NCBI RefSeq assembly: GCF_027595985.1 | Contig: NC_073306.1 | Location: forward strand, 83,625,599-83,689,598 | Origin: Sorex araneus | Lineage: Eukaryota; Chordata; Mammalia; Eulipotyphla; Soricidae | DNA length: 64,000 nt | Direction of reading: 5' to 3' | Shown here: positions 32,944-45,120 of the stretch, piece by piece | Layout: each line of letters begins with the position of its first letter | How positions within the stretch are numbered: the stretch's first letter is position 1 | Made by a program: the position numbers and the translations under genes | Notes under the pieces: model-generated | Seen by the model: only the letters and a program-made list of their open reading frames with translations | Told to the model about the DNA's origin: nothing | Database searches by the model: none

Positions 32944-34934
32944 TCCTGAGGTCAGCGGCAGGCTGGGCTGCACAGGGACCTGGGCGCGGGAGGGCAGACG
33001 TTGGGGCTCTGGGGCCCCAGCCTGGCGCCACCCCCCACCCCCTGAGTCTCTCCTGCTCTCCCCAGGCACCCACCCCTCCCTCCTGGGGCCCCCAGCATCC
33101 ACACCTGCAGCCTCAGAGGGACCCGTCCTTATGTCCCAATCCCAGCCACCACCACCTCCCCACCCCCCACCCCCGCCCCCAGCCCTCCGCAGTGCCCAGA
33201 GCAGAACCTTCCAGCAGCAGGAGGCAGTGAAGGAAGCAGTTACCTCAGGTGCTGAGGCCCGTCACTGGGGGTGTGCGGGCAGAGCCCCAAAGCCTAAAGC
33301 CGCGGGGGGCGTCCTGCAGAGGTGGGGTGGGAGTGGGCTGCGGCCTGGGGGGCCCGCGGCCAGCCCCCACCGCGCGCTGGCGCCGTTCATCCGGACTCGT
33401 GCCTCCAAGCTCAGCAAAGTCCCGCTTGAAATCAGGCATGGGGGTGTTGACAGCACGGCCAGCACTCCAGAGACCCCCCTCCCAGGCCAGGTGCACCGCC
33501 CAGGCCAAACCCAAACTCTCGGGAGAAGCCCCCGCCCCCTGCCGGCCCCGCCCCCCGCCCCCACTTGCCTCGCCCAGGAGGTGGGGAGCAGGTCGGGACC
33601 TCACATGGGCAGGGATCCCGGCGCCCCCACACCAGGCCCAGGCACCCACATCTGCTTGTGATTTCTCCGGGGTTGGGAAGGTCGCGGCGGCTGGCCCGGG
33701 CCCCCAGAGCATCTCCGGAATGCGGCCCAGGCCTACCCCGTACCCCCCACCCACGCACTCCCAGGGCCCCCTCACTCCTCCTCCAATCAGGGTCTGAGCC
33801 TTGTCTCCAGATCCCTCTTTGGGGAGATATCCGCTCCCCAGCTTAACCCCCTCTCACCCACGGTCTGCCCCCCACCGTCATCCCCACCTTGGGTCTCTGC
33901 CCCCTCCCCATCTCTCTGGCTAGGCTCCCCTGGCACAGCCCCCCACAAATCTCCATCCCTCCCATCAGCGCCCAAGAGACTCACCAGGCCTCTGTGGCAA
34001 GCTGGGTCTCCAAGGACACAGAGGAGCAGGGGCCAGGCCTGGGGGCCCGGGAAGGCTCTGGGGAAGCCCCAGGAGGGGATACAAAGCCTGAAAACAGGAA
34101 GTGAAGCCTGTTCTGAACTTGTGATGGGGTGTAGGGGCAGAGAGCAGTTAGCTGGGGGTCTTCCCACCATCCCGAATCAGAATGGGGGATGCCTGTCCCC
34201 AGGCTGGCCAGCAGCCCCCATCACCCGCAAAGCACTCACTCCTCAGACAGCCCAGCTAGGGTTGTCCTTGCAGCCAGGGCACGCCCCCGACACCCACACG
34301 TACAGCCCCTCACCACCCCCAGGGGCACGGGGCCTGGCAAGGAGTCCAGCCCATGGGAGCGGAGCGCCCCCTCAGATTGCACAGGCCTGCGGGGAGCCCC
34401 CGGCTGCAGCGAGGGGCACAGAGCACCAGGAGCAGAGGCTGGGAATTGGGGTGAGCATCAGCACCCCCCCAGCGCCTCTCCTGCCTGGCCTGTCCCAGAG
34501 GGCGGGAGAGCCCAGGCTGCGGACGAGGCTGGTCAAGGGTGGGGCTGGCCACCAGGATGGGGTGCAGAGGCCAGTGGGGGCCGGGAGGGGAGGGATGGGC
34601 GCGGCTCCCCCTTCCTCAGACCTAATGTCTAAGAAGCAGGCTGGGTGCTCAAATCCCTCAGCCCGCCCGGGACCCCTGGCTTCCCCCACTGGATGCTGGC
34701 CAGCTGTTTTGTTTGTTTGTTCTGGGGGGTCACACCTAGTGGTGCTAAGGTTTATGCTCTGCTAGGGGCTCGGTGCGCCCGCCACAGGCATCTGAGTGGC
34801 CTCCCGAACCGTGCTTCTTCAGGTTCAGACGGGGCTTCCCAGGCCCCCTTCCGAAGCAACTCTGGTTTGAGGGACCTGTAATATACCCCCACCCCCAGTC
34901 AGACCTGCTGGCACTGAGCAGAGCCTGCCCCCTC

Positions 34935-35060
34935 TCACTCAAGCTACCATCTGCCCTTGGTAGCAAACTCCATTTCAGGGCTGAAACTGAGAGGGTGAGC
35001 CACTTGCCCAAGGCCACACAGCCTGCTGTATAGGCTGGAACGCAAAGCCAGGCTCCCCAT
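34935..35060 (-). mobile_element. MIR fragment
   Basis: Antisense MIR core: CCACTTGCCCAAGGCCACAC. Confidence 0.65.
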
Positions 35061-35791
35061 AGCGTCGGCCTCACCAGAAACCCCGAATGCTGGCCAGAAT
35101 CCCAAGCCCTTGCATTGCTTTTTAATGGCCTCAGTTATGGGGGGCCGGGGGCGGGGAGCCAGGCCGAAGCTTGCACTGGAGAAGGGCTGGGGGCCAGCGT
35201 GGGAACCGGGACGTGTTTATAGTCAGGAATGAGCTGACACTTCTCACCCCTCCAGCTTGAGATGCAAAACAGCTGGGCTCCTGGCCAGCCCAGGGTCCCC
35301 AGCCCCCAGCCCTGCCTCTGGGTCACAGAGCCCCCTCCCCTGCTGTCTCCAAGCTCAGCCCGACTCAGGGAGCCCCTTCCCCCTCCCCGTGGTCCCATAA
35401 GAGTCCAGGGTCATGGGGAGGGGGCAGGGCTGGCCCAGATCACACAGATGGCCCCTGAGCAGAGTGCTGGCCTGAGAGGGGACCCGAAGCATCCCGCCAG
35501 CTTGTGTGTGGGGGAGGTGGGCAAAGGGTACTGGGTGCTCCGTCTATACCTGGGTGGGCCCCAGTCTGTCTCCTGGAGGGGCTGGGCTGAGACGATGGCA
35601 CCTTCCCTGGGGGACTATCCTCTGCACTCGTGAGTAACGGTCACTGCCACAGACTCCATGATGCTGGGCTGGTGATGGGCCCCACGAGAGCCCCTGGCTG
35701 GCCTCTCCCTTCCTGCGCCCACAGGCCCATCCCCTTGGCCCCAGCCCTCGCTTTGGGCCTATATTCCTCAAAGAGCTGATTCGTGTGTGTG

Positions 35792-35793
<2 letters not shown>

Positions 35794-35875
<82 letters not shown>

Positions 35876-35898
35876 TGTGTGTGTGTGTGTGTGTGTGC
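35794..35898. repeat. Compound (GA)n(GT)n microsatellite
   Basis: About 39 GA units followed by about 13 GT units. Confidence 0.95.
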
Positions 35899-36147
35899 AC
35901 GCATGCGTGTTTTCTGAAGAACCCCCAGGATGATCCGGGAAAGGGAATGGGCTTAAGATGCTGACAGCGAGAAAGGAAGTGGAGGAAGGGGGGCTGAGCT
36001 CCCCCGGGAACCTGATCCCCCAGAATCATGGGCTGCAGGCCAGGTGCTCGGCCAGCCCTGGCGGGGGAGGCTGCCGCTCCCTGCTGGCCTGTCTCTCTCC
36101 CCCGTCCTCCTCCTGGTGCTCCCCGCCCCATCCTGGAGGCAGCCACG

Positions 36148-36202
36148 GACAAGTTGTTTCTGAACCTCCCTTTTCTCATCTGTGAAATGGGAGAGTAACA
36201 CC
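36148..36202 (+). mobile_element. MIR fragment
   Basis: TTCTCATCTGTGAAATGGGA core. Confidence 0.55.
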
Positions 36203-37233
36203 CCCGCCCCCTCCTCGGCTCCCTGAGGGGGGGAACTGGGGGTTCCCACCCAACAAGATGTGGTGGCTGCAGCGGAAACCGCCCGCCCCGCCTGCATCTC
36301 AGACTTGCCCGTCTCTGTCTGCCTGGGTCTGGCTCTTTGTCGGGTACCCTCTGCACGCTCTGCTCCTTCTGTCCTCTCTCTGCCTCTCGGTCGGCCTGCA
36401 CAGTTGTGTGGTGCGTTCACCGTGCCAGGGCAACTGCATCCACATGTGGAGTGAGCTGCAGCCACCACGCCCTCACCCAGCACCATGGTCCATGCCCGGC
36501 TGCGTCTCCCTGACCTCTGTCCCCGCCGCTCCTCTATCGCCCTCCTGAGCCGTGCTTGTCGTGACAGCGGATGCCCAGCTGGGAGCCTCTGCCCCTGTGG
36601 GCCCCCCGGGATGCCCTGAGCTGGCTCTCCTGCCCGAGGGGGCCGCTCGGTACACGGTGGGGCCGCTGTCCCATGCCGACACAGCAGCCTCCCCACAGCC
36701 GGCCCGGCCTCTGGCATGCCAGGCATGTCTGCCGGATGGAGGGACAGGAAGCCTGCGTGTGAGCCTCAGGCTGGGCGGGAAGGGGCAGGGGTTAAGGGCC
36801 GGCCTGTGTTCTCCGCGCCGCAGGAAGCAGAGCTGGAGGGTCCTGGGCCAACCTGTTTACTCACCAGGAAGCAGGGAAACTGCTGGGCCCTGACTCACCA
36901 AACAGCCAGGGCACGCCGTGGGGGCGGGGCTGGCCCCACCTGCGAGTGGGTGCTAGTGACCCTCAGAGCCAGGCCGCAGGCCAGCGCCTAGAGGGCACAG
37001 CTAGAATGACCTGCCCGACAGCTGACCCGCCCTCAGGGGCCGCAGAGACACTGGCAGGCTCCGGCTCAGGGAAGGCCGGCCTGGAACACACGGACCCCAG
37101 TTCATCCCTGGCACCGTACAGCGTCCCCCCCCCCAAGTACCACCAGGAATAAGCCCTGAGCACTGCCGGGTGCGGCCCCAAAAACCAAAAACAGGAAGAA
37201 AAGAATAGAAAAGAGAAAAAAACACAGGTAGAC

Positions 37234-37383
37234 GGGGGCCGGAGATATAGCACAGTGGGTAGGGAGTTTGCCTTGTACACAGAAGACCCTGGTTCAATTC
37301 CCAGCATCCCGTATGGTCTCCCTCACACCGTCGTGAGTAACTCCTATGTGCAGAGCCAGGACTAAGCCTCGAGCATCACCAAG
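37234..37383 (+). mobile_element. Shrew-type SINE
   Basis: GGGGCCGGAGATATAGCACA head, CCTGGTTCAATTCCCAGCAT B-box region. A further SINE 3' piece precedes it at 37110-37195. Confidence 0.82.
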
Positions 37384-37547
37384 TGGGGGCACTGAGGGTG
37401 CTAGGCCAAGGGCTGTGTGCCCCTCCCCAGCCCCGGGGTCCCCAAAGCGCAGCGCCGCTCTGGTCACTGCCCCCCACCAGACACCCTGCCTGGCCCCACC
37501 TCCACCCCTCACACCCGGTAGCCCACTGACCCCACCACGCAGTCCCC

Positions 37548-37690
37548 TGACCACACAGTCCCTCATCCACGCAGTCCCCTGTCCACATATCCCCGTCCAC
37601 ACGGTCCTCTGTCCACACAGCCCCCCGTCCACATGGTCCTCTGTCCACATGGTTCCCTGTCTATACAGTCCTGTCCACACATTTCCTGCA
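37548..37690. repeat. Short minisatellite (CCACACAGTCC type)
   Basis: About nine imperfect units of 15-18 bp, CACAGTCCCCTGTCCACA. Confidence 0.75.
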
Positions 37691-38387
37691 CACAGTCCCC
37701 AGGTCCTACCTGCCCGCCCAGCCTCCTCTTCCAGGAAATTCTCAATGGCTCTGGCCCTCAAGCCTGCACCTGCCAGTACAAACTGGGGGCCCCTGGCCCG
37801 GGGGGACCCTGAGGGTCCTGAGCCCAGTTCCTCTCGAGTATGCTGTGTCAGACCCCAGAGGCCCACCCCCCTGCAGAAGGCTGGCCGGGGCCTCCGTGGG
37901 GACATGTGGCACTAATCAGGTGACGAGTGCCCCCTCTCTGCACTCCTGGCTGGGAGTCAGGTTTCTCCTCCAGGACGGGCCCCCCAAATCTTCTTCCTCT
38001 CTGAGGTTCCCAGAGCAGGGTCTGGCCCCCCGCACCTGGTGGCGGCAAGAAAGTGGGAACACATGGGCAGAGAAACCGGAAACTCTTCCATGGGCCCTGG
38101 AGGAGCCAGCAGGGTGGGGTCGGCTCGGGGGCTACCTGTCCCTCCTTCCTCATACCCGCGGCCACCTCAGACAGGAATCCCCCAGCTCCTCCAGTGCCTT
38201 GGGGATGAGGCACCCCAGGGCCAGAGACAGGGCCGGGGTCCAGCCCTGATGCTGCACCTCAGGCCCGGCGAGGACACACAGCTCATGCCCCGAGCTCTGA
38301 GGGAGCACACCCCGCTGCCCCTGTTTGGGAGGCCAGACCCACCCGCACGCTGTCCCTCTCAGGCCACTTCATTAAACGTGCTCAGGT

Positions 38388-38494
38388 TAGGGCTGGAGCG
38401 ACACGGCATTTGCCTTGCATGCGACTGACTTGAGTTCAATCCCCAGCATCCCACAGGGTCCCTGAGCACCTGAGTGCAGAGCCAGGTGTGGCCC
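38388..38494 (+). mobile_element. SINE with internal deletion
   Basis: AGGGCTGGAGCGACACGGCA head and CCCCAGCATCCCACAGGGTC; the body is shortened. Confidence 0.72.
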
Positions 38495-38509
38495 ACTGGG
38501 CTAGAGCCT

Positions 38510-38680
38510 GCCCCTCAGTTCTCTCACAGTCCTGCAAGGTGGGCACAATCACCACCAGGGTGCAGGTGAAATGCCACAGAGAAGGTAAGTCATTTGCCCA
38601 AGGCCACACAGCCAGCACAGCAGAGCAGGGTATGGCCGGGCGGATCATCCTGCCTCCCAGGCTTCGCTCTGTCTCCCAGG
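38510..38680 (-). mobile_element. MIR fragment
   Basis: Antisense MIR core: CATTTGCCCAAGGCCACACA. Confidence 0.65.
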
Positions 38681-39889
38681 CCGACCCTCTCCCCCTCTGA
38701 TCTCCCCCTCACCTCTCTGTGACCATCCCCCTTGCTTCCCTGCGGGCTCAGTCTCCCTGTCCGGGGGTCCCCACTCTGTCCTGCCGTCCCCCACCCCGAG
38801 GCTATGGGCCAAGGATTGGCGCCAGCAGAGCCGGCACACGGCCCCAGCTCCTCACCGCCTCCCGCCCCACTCACCCCTAATCTCTCGGGGTTTCCGAGGG
38901 GCAGGGCACGGGCCTGCCTGCAGAGCGGGCTTCCTCTTCTGGGGACGCCTGATAGGGGAGAGCTGGGGGGCGGGGTGGGGAGCCCCGATGGCAGAGCGAG
39001 ACCAGGGGAGGCCTGGGCAGTGGCCAGGACACGGCAGGGGTGTCTCGGAATGGTGCTGAGCCGATTGGGCTTCAGACAACAGCACCCCCACCCCCGCCCC
39101 GACAGCTGGGGCCAGTGACCCCTTGCCTGGAGCCGAGGTCTGGCTGGGCCTGGGAACTGCAGGCCAGCACAAGCTGTCCCTATCCCACGGGACTGGGGTC
39201 ACCGCCCAGGCCCCTCCGGAGCGTCCCCTCGGACTTGGTCACCCTCAGCCACAAGAGCGCTGAGAGTCGGCCAGGGAAATGAGATGGGGTAAGGGTGAGG
39301 GGCTGAGGCCAGAGCCCCTCCTTCCTACCCCCCAGCGGCCCCCTCTTGGTGCTATCACTATTGGGGGGCGCTGCGGGGCCTGGGCGACGTAGGGAAGTAT
39401 ACCCTGTCCCAAACACAGCAGGCACCTGGGCCGGCACATGCTTTGCATGCAAGAGGGTCACATCCAGTCCCCAGCCCTTCACGGTCCCTCAAGCACTTCT
39501 CAGAGAAAGAACAGAGACCCCAAGAAACCGCTGAGACCCAGAGCAAAACCAACCAGAAAACCCCCAAACATGGGCCATGAATGTTCCTAGCCCGAGACTC
39601 GGATCTGCCCTCTTGTGCCTCACAACTCACGGGGCATGCACTGTTTGACTGTCCCCCTGGTGCAGCTGGGAAAGTGAGGCATAGGCGAAGTCCCTTTTGA
39701 GGGGAGGCTCCTAAGTAGTGCTCAGGGGTGCTCCCTGCAATACTCAGTGTCTGTGTGTGGTGTGGGCAGAGGGTCCATAGAGGACAGGCTGGGGCACAGC
39801 TCAGGGCCTGAGCTGGGGACCCTCTAGGCCCACCCCAGGGGCACCTGGGTTCTCAGGGGCATCCTGGACGCCAGGGGGCTGTGCTGGGG

Positions 39890-41000
39890 CCCCGCCCACG
39901 ACGAGGCCGAATTCGCACCCAGAGCCCCAGCGCGCCAAGTATGTGCCCTGGCTGCTGCAACGCTGGCCACCGCGCAGGGGAGTCGGAGCGCCAACCCGGG
40001 AGGGGGCTTGCCTCGCCCTGGTGCTCCTTTCATTCCTCTCCCCCACCCCCCGCGAAGTGAGGGCCCCTTCTCCCTCCAGCCCCAGGGAGAGGGGACCCCA
40101 GGGAGAGGGCGGCTGCCCTGGGCGGGAGCGCGGGAAGCAGCCGCATTCGCATGCGACCTCCGCGTCGCTGCGCGTCGAAGCTGCTGCGGCCCCCGTCGGC
40201 CCCCTCCACCGTCCCCTCCCACGGCCTCGGTCCCTTCTCGCCCCCTCCCGCCCAGGGGTCTCGGGCACCGCACCGGCCCCCAGAGCGTGCACACGCCCTT
40301 CCCCTGGCGTAGGGGGTCGCGGGCACTCACCTGCCTGACAAGCGGCTCCGTCAAACCCTTCTGGCCCGGGGACCGCGGAAGGGGGCCCGTGGGACGGGGC
40401 GGGGGTCCTGCCTGCGCCACAGCCCGGCTGCGGGAGCGGCGGCGACCGAGGCTGAGAGCGCGGGGCGGGGAAGGGCGCGAGGGGTGGGGGTGGGGGGCAG
40501 GAAGGGGGTGGGACTCGGGCCCGCGCCCAGGCAGGAAGTTTTGACAAGGAAACCGGGAGCGGGGGAGGGGGGCACTGGGGGGTGACTGGCTGGGCAGGGA
40601 CTGAGGGGGCCGCGCAACGGGGCGGGGAGGAGAACCTCGGAGTTCCGCCAGCCGAGCGGCTTGCGGCGCTTCGTGCATCGCGCGTGCCTCAGTTCCCCTG
40701 TCTGCAAATGTGTGTTCTGCGTGCGCCTCCTCCCCAGGATCGCCTGTCCAGTGGGGTCTTAGGACAGACCCCACCCGGGACCGAGCGGCCCCACGCCTAG
40801 GAGGGCGAGGCGGGCTGGGGGTACAGGCCTCTGCTCTCCCCGGGCCTCCCCGGGCCACCCCGGGCCACCCCAGGCCACCCGCCGAAGCACACGAAGGGTG
40901 TGATCCTGGGAAACAGTCTCCGCCCGTGCGCGCCACCGCGCGTCCAGAGCCCGCCGCCACAGGCGACCCGGGAACCGGGGTGTTCGCGAGGTCCGCAACT
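39890..41000 (-). promoter_or_regulatory. PEAR1: CpG island, probable PEAR1 promoter and non-coding exon 1
   Basis: About 1.1 kb dense in CpG with GC boxes, over 7 kb upstream of the PEAR1 ATG. On the minus strand a perfect consensus donor CAG|GTGAGT lies at 40331/40330, in phase-free sequence suiting a 5' untranslated exon. The spacing to NTRK1 is similar to what I remember from human. Confidence 0.55.
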
Positions 41001-41254
41001 TGCACCCAGGGTCACCAGGCTTTCATCGCCCTCATCGGGGCTTTCTGTGCTTCGTGTAAACTCCAGATTGGCCCATTTACATGTTGATGCCCCGCGTGGT
41101 CAGGGTGCTAGAAAGTAGCAGAAGCAAGATCTGAACTGAGATCTGAGATCTGTGGTCTGTGCGATTCCAAGGCTTCCTCTGCAAACCACCTGGGCATATA
41201 AAAAAGTCAGCTTTTTAGGGAGCACTCGACTTCCTTGGAAACTTTCTAAAAAAC

Positions 41255-41385
41255 GACTTTAATGGGAACAGTGGTGGAGGGAAGATGACACTGGTGGTAG
41301 GATGGGTGTTGAAATATTATATGCCTAAAACGCAACTACCAATAACTTTGTACATCACAGTTTTTTAAAAAAAATATATTAAAAA
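41255..41385 (+). mobile_element. LINE-like 3' end
   Basis: GGATGGGTGTTGAAATATTA and AATAACTTTGTACATCACAG, with an A-rich end; related to 17605 and 55256. Confidence 0.55.
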
Positions 41386-41389
41386 TAAG

Positions 41390-41569
41390 GGCTGGAGTGA
41401 TAGCACAGCAGGTAGGGCTATCTTGCACGCGGCCGACCCGGGTTTGAATCCCAGCATCCCATATGATCCCCTGAGCACCGCCAGGGGTGATTCCTGAGTG
41501 CATGAGCCAGGAGTGACCCCTGTGCATTGCCGGGTGTGACCCAAAAAGCAAAAATAAAAAAAAAAAACA
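41390..41569 (+). mobile_element. Shrew-type SINE, full length
   Basis: Intact head, GGCCGACCCGGGTTTGAATC, body and A tail. Confidence 0.93.
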
Positions 41570-41746
41570 GTTTACTAAGGTGTAGTTGACATGCCATAAA
41601 ATAGGCCCAACAGGAACAGTGCAGGGGCTTAGAACCACAGGCTTTAAGTGCTGAGTTTAACTCTCCTGTGTCAGATACACCAACACAAATGGCCCATGCA
41701 GTACGCAACGTCCAGCTGCACCACAGCTCACACAAAAAGGAACACG

Positions 41747-41860
41747 GGGCTGGGGAGGGAGGTACTTGCTTTGCATCCCACCCACCCTGGTTTCGACCCC
41801 AGTGCCTCACAGGGTCTCCTGAGCACTATCAAGGGTCACTCCTGAGCACCACTAGAAAAT
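41747..41860 (+). mobile_element. SINE, diverged
   Basis: GGGGCTGGGGAGGGAGGTAC head and GGTTTCGACCCCAGTGCCTC. Confidence 0.65.
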
Positions 41861-41868
41861 AAGAAAAG

Positions 41869-42028
41869 AGGGACCGGAGATGAGCTACAGAGGGTAGGGC
41901 ACTTACCTTGCATGCAGCCAAAGTAGGTTTGGTCCCCTGTGCCCCAAATGGTCCCCTAGGCATGGCCAGAGAGAACCCTCAGTGCAGAGTCAGGAGTAAG
42001 CCCTAAGCATCACTGGGTGTGGCCATAC
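41869..42028 (+). mobile_element. SINE, diverged
   Basis: AGGGACCGGAGATGAGCTAC head, CCCCAAATGGTCCCCTAGGC, GGAGTAAGCCCTAAGCATCA. Confidence 0.72.
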
Positions 42029-43083
42029 CACACCGTGCTGAGGATCAGGCTGGGGGTGGTGCCTACCCCAACCCCTGTACTCTGGCCCCCCGATTGAGAA
42101 TTCTCCATGAGCCTCTTGCTTAAGGAGGGACCATATTAACAGTGGTGTTCCCCAAAAGCCAGGCCACATTTCCTACGTGTTACAGAAAGTCTGTAATCAC
42201 AGTGACGTTTGCACAACACACTTCTGCATCAACATGCCTCTCAGGACTTGGCACCACCATTATGGGACGTTTGGCATACTCTGGTCTCGGAGTCCTTGTC
42301 AAAAACATGTTGAGAATGTTTCATATCTGAGAAAACTCTGAAAAACAGCAAGCAAGTGTTACTTAGTTGGGGATGGGGGTGTGGAAGGGATGTGGATGCT
42401 GGGTGCTGGCTGATCATTTTCCTGACGTCAATGCCAGGAGTGTCCAGCAGGGGGCAGCAGAAGCCAGCGCACAACTCCAGTGGCCGGAGGCCAAAGACCA
42501 TAGAGTTGCAGCCAGTCAGAGACCAGAGCGGCCTTAAAATCAGGTAATCCCGGACCTTGAAGGGGCTGGCTGCTGGGGAGCAAGGGCCAAAGAGCAAGGT
42601 CTTGCTCTCTTTCCTCCCACCTCCCACGCTTGCTCCTGTCCTCCCCCATTCTGTTCAACTGCCCTTACCTTGGGAGCCCTTCCAGCCTCCGCCGCTCGTC
42701 CGCTGCGTCTATAAATTTCTTTTTCTTTTTTCTTCCTCTTCCCACCTCCTGAGTTCAGCAAGGACTGGAGTCAGGGCCAACACCACCTTAGCCCTGGGCC
42801 TGCATCAGGGTGAATGAAACGCTCCCTCCTTCATCTGTCTACACCCACTTTGACTCCTGAGCACCCTAAACTACAAGAATGGAAGTTTCCCTGCTGCTCC
42901 AGTCAGCCCTTTGACAAGTACACAGCATTCACGGGGTACCCAGTTCACAGAGGAAATGACGATGATGATGGTGTTGATGCCACCCATCACTGTATCTGTG
43001 GCGGCGGCAGGAGGCCCTCGCAGCGGGCTGCAAGCTGCTCCTGGCTCTGAACTACCGTGTCAATCCCGATGGAGTTCAGGGGA

Positions 43084-43332
43084 CCAGGCAGTATCAGTGT
43101 CATCCCATTCCTCATCGATTTGCTTGAGCGGGTACCAATAACATCTCCATTGTGAGACTTGTTGTTACTGTTTTTGGCATATCGAATACGCCACGGGGAG
43201 CTTGCTAGGCACTGCTCGGGGGCAAGATACTCTCAGTAGCTTGCCGGGTCTCCGAGGGGGCAGAGGAATCAAACCCAGGTTGGCTGTGTGCCAGGCAAAT
43301 GCCCTACCCGCTGTGCTATCGCTCCAGCCCAC
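43084..43332 (-). mobile_element. Longer SINE type with a different body
   Basis: It ends with the same tRNA-like head (CTGTGCTATCGCTCCAGCCC antisense). The body instead holds CATCCCATTCCTCATCGATT, TTGTTGTTACTGTTTTTGGC and ATATCGAATACGCCACGGGG, absent from the common SINE. Confidence 0.75.
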
Positions 43333-43558
43333 GATACTCCCTTTAATAAAGGCCAGTTAGGAATGTAGGCCCAGTATGTCATGTTAATTGCCGAAGTTAA
43401 ACCCGGGCCTCTCGCATGCAAAGCATGTGCTCAGCTCTTTGAGCAGTCTCCTGGCCCTCACATCTACTGCTTTTGTTAACCAAATCCTACTGGGTACCAG
43501 TTATACCCTCCCATACACAAAAAAAATGAACCCTTATATTAAGACTTATTGGGGCTAG

Positions 43559-43743
43559 GGGCTGGAGCAATAGCACAGCGGGTAGGGCATTTGCCTTGCA
43601 CGCGGCCGACCCGGGTTCAATTCCCAGCATCCCACATGGATGCTCACCTCCCCTGAGCACCGCCAGGGGTAATTCCTGAATGCAGAGCCAGGAGTAACCC
43701 CTGTGCATCACCGGGTGTGATCCAAAATGCAAAAAAAAAAAAA
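43559..43743 (+). mobile_element. Shrew-type SINE, first of a tandem pair
   Basis: Full-length copy with A tail; an ACTTATTGGGGCTA flank occurs on both sides. Confidence 0.92.
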
Positions 43744-43753
43744 TGACTTATTG

Positions 43754-43937
43754 GGGCTAGAGCGATAGCACAACGGGTAGGGAGTTTGCCTTGCACACAG
43801 CTGACCCAGGTTCAATTCCCAGCATCCCATATGATCCCCTGAGCACCACTGGGAGTAATTCCTGAATGCATAAGCCAGGAGTAACCTCTGTGCAACACCG
43901 GGTGTGAACCCCCCCAAAAAAGCCCCCCCAAAAAAAC
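43754..43937 (+). mobile_element. Shrew-type SINE, second of a tandem pair
   Basis: Full-length copy; the short direct repeat ACTTATT follows it at 43938. Confidence 0.92.
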
Positions 43938-44127
43938 TTATTTAAGCTAGACACGCAAGTTCCCTGTACTCCACAAGATCACCTGTTAGCTGGGGAAAGT
44001 GTTAATTATTCATTCATCCATTTGATAAAGGTTTGTGGAGCGCCTACTATGTGTAGGCATTGGGGCTGCAGTTTCTCTGCCTGCATGTGGAAGGTAGAAA
44101 TGAATCTCGGGGGATGGGGGTGGGTTG

Positions 44128-44304
44128 ATTGTTTGTTTTTGTTTTGGGGCAACGCCTGGCAGTGCTCAGGGATCACTCCTGGCTCTGCACTCAGGAATGA
44201 CTCGCTGCATGTTCAATGGATCATATGGGATGCCGGGGATTGAACCCAGGTCAGCCGCATGCAAGGTAAGCTCCATACCCGCCGTACTACTATTGCTCCA
44301 GTCT
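44128..44304 (-). mobile_element. Shrew-type SINE
   Basis: Antisense copy: GGGGCAACGCCTGGCAGTGC to CTACTATTGCTCCAGTCTC. Confidence 0.82.
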
Positions 44305-44582
44305 CATGTTTGAGCGGTGCTGGGGAGAGGTGCTCAGTAGACTGAATCAGTGCAATCATGATGTATGTGCTGGGAGATGATAAATGCTAATTTTTCTGAA
44401 ACAGAGGAAATAAAACAGGAAAGGACGAGGATGTGCAGGGAGTTTGGAAAGGGGGTCAGGAACAGTTTCACTCAAACGGGAAGACCTAAAGAAACAAGGA
44501 GGGTTCCTTGCAGATTTGAGGGGAAAGACATTTCAGGCAGGGAAGCCTCAACCGTGTTCCAGACCAGGTCAGAGACTGCGCC

Positions 44583-44757
44583 TGGGGCCAGGGGGTACAG
44601 GCGGAGGCGCCTGCCTTGCACGCAGCCAACCTGGGTCCCGTTCCAGGCACCCCTTGGACCTGCAAGCACTACCAGGAATGATCCCTGAGTACAGAGTCAG
44701 GAAGACCTGTGCAGAGCCAGGTGGGAGCCCTCCACCCTCCAAAAAATAAATAAAAGA
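44583..44757 (+). mobile_element. SINE, diverged
   Basis: GGGGCCAGGGGGTACAGGCG head, GGCACCCCTTGGACCTGCAA, AAATAAATAAA tail. Confidence 0.68.
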
Positions 44758-44815
44758 AATGAGAGATCCAACAGAATTAGGGTGCAGTCTGAGCAGGAAA
44801 ACCTTGTTCTTACTC

Positions 44816-44877
44816 GGGGGCCTGAGCAAGAGCACAGCGGGCAGAGCCTTCGCCTCGCACACAGCCAGCCCAGGGAG
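44816..44877 (+). mobile_element. SINE head fragment
   Basis: GGGGCCTGAGCAAGAGCACA through CACACAGCCAGCCCAGGG only. Confidence 0.6.
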
Positions 44878-44914
44878 TGAGTGTGAGTGTGTGTAAGAAA
44901 ACGTATGAGTTAGG

Positions 44915-45100
44915 GGGCTGGAGAGATAGCACAGCGGGTAGGGCGTTTGCCTTGCACGCGGCCGACCCGGGTTCAAATCCCAGCATCCCATATGGTCCCC
45001 TGAGCACGGCCAGGGGTGGTTCCTGAGTGCAGAGCCAGGAGTAACCCCTGTGCATCGCCAGGTGTGACCCAAAAAGCAAAAAAAAAAAAAAAAAAAAAAA
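44915..45100 (+). mobile_element. Shrew-type SINE, young and full length
   Basis: Flanked by a 20-bp perfect direct repeat (44895-44914 and 45101-45120). Long pure A tail. Confidence 0.97.
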
Positions 45101-45120
45101 AAGAAAACGTATGAGTTAGG

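Larger units (their letters stand above)
32980..40330 (-). other. PEAR1: Probable PEAR1 5' intron contents
   Basis: 7.3-kb stretch between the coding exon 1 acceptor and the CpG-island donor. It holds GC-rich unique sequence, MIR fragments near 34935, 36148 and 38510, a (GA)n(GT)n microsatellite at 35794-35898, few shrew-type SINEs, and a short minisatellite at 37548-37690. No coding exon is recognised. Confidence 0.55.

Noticed and set aside
39824-41005. 393-codon minus-strand open frame in the CpG island
   Set aside because: High-GC antisense-type frame with no recognisable domain. It crosses the consensus donor at 40331, so it is better read as promoter and untranslated exon.
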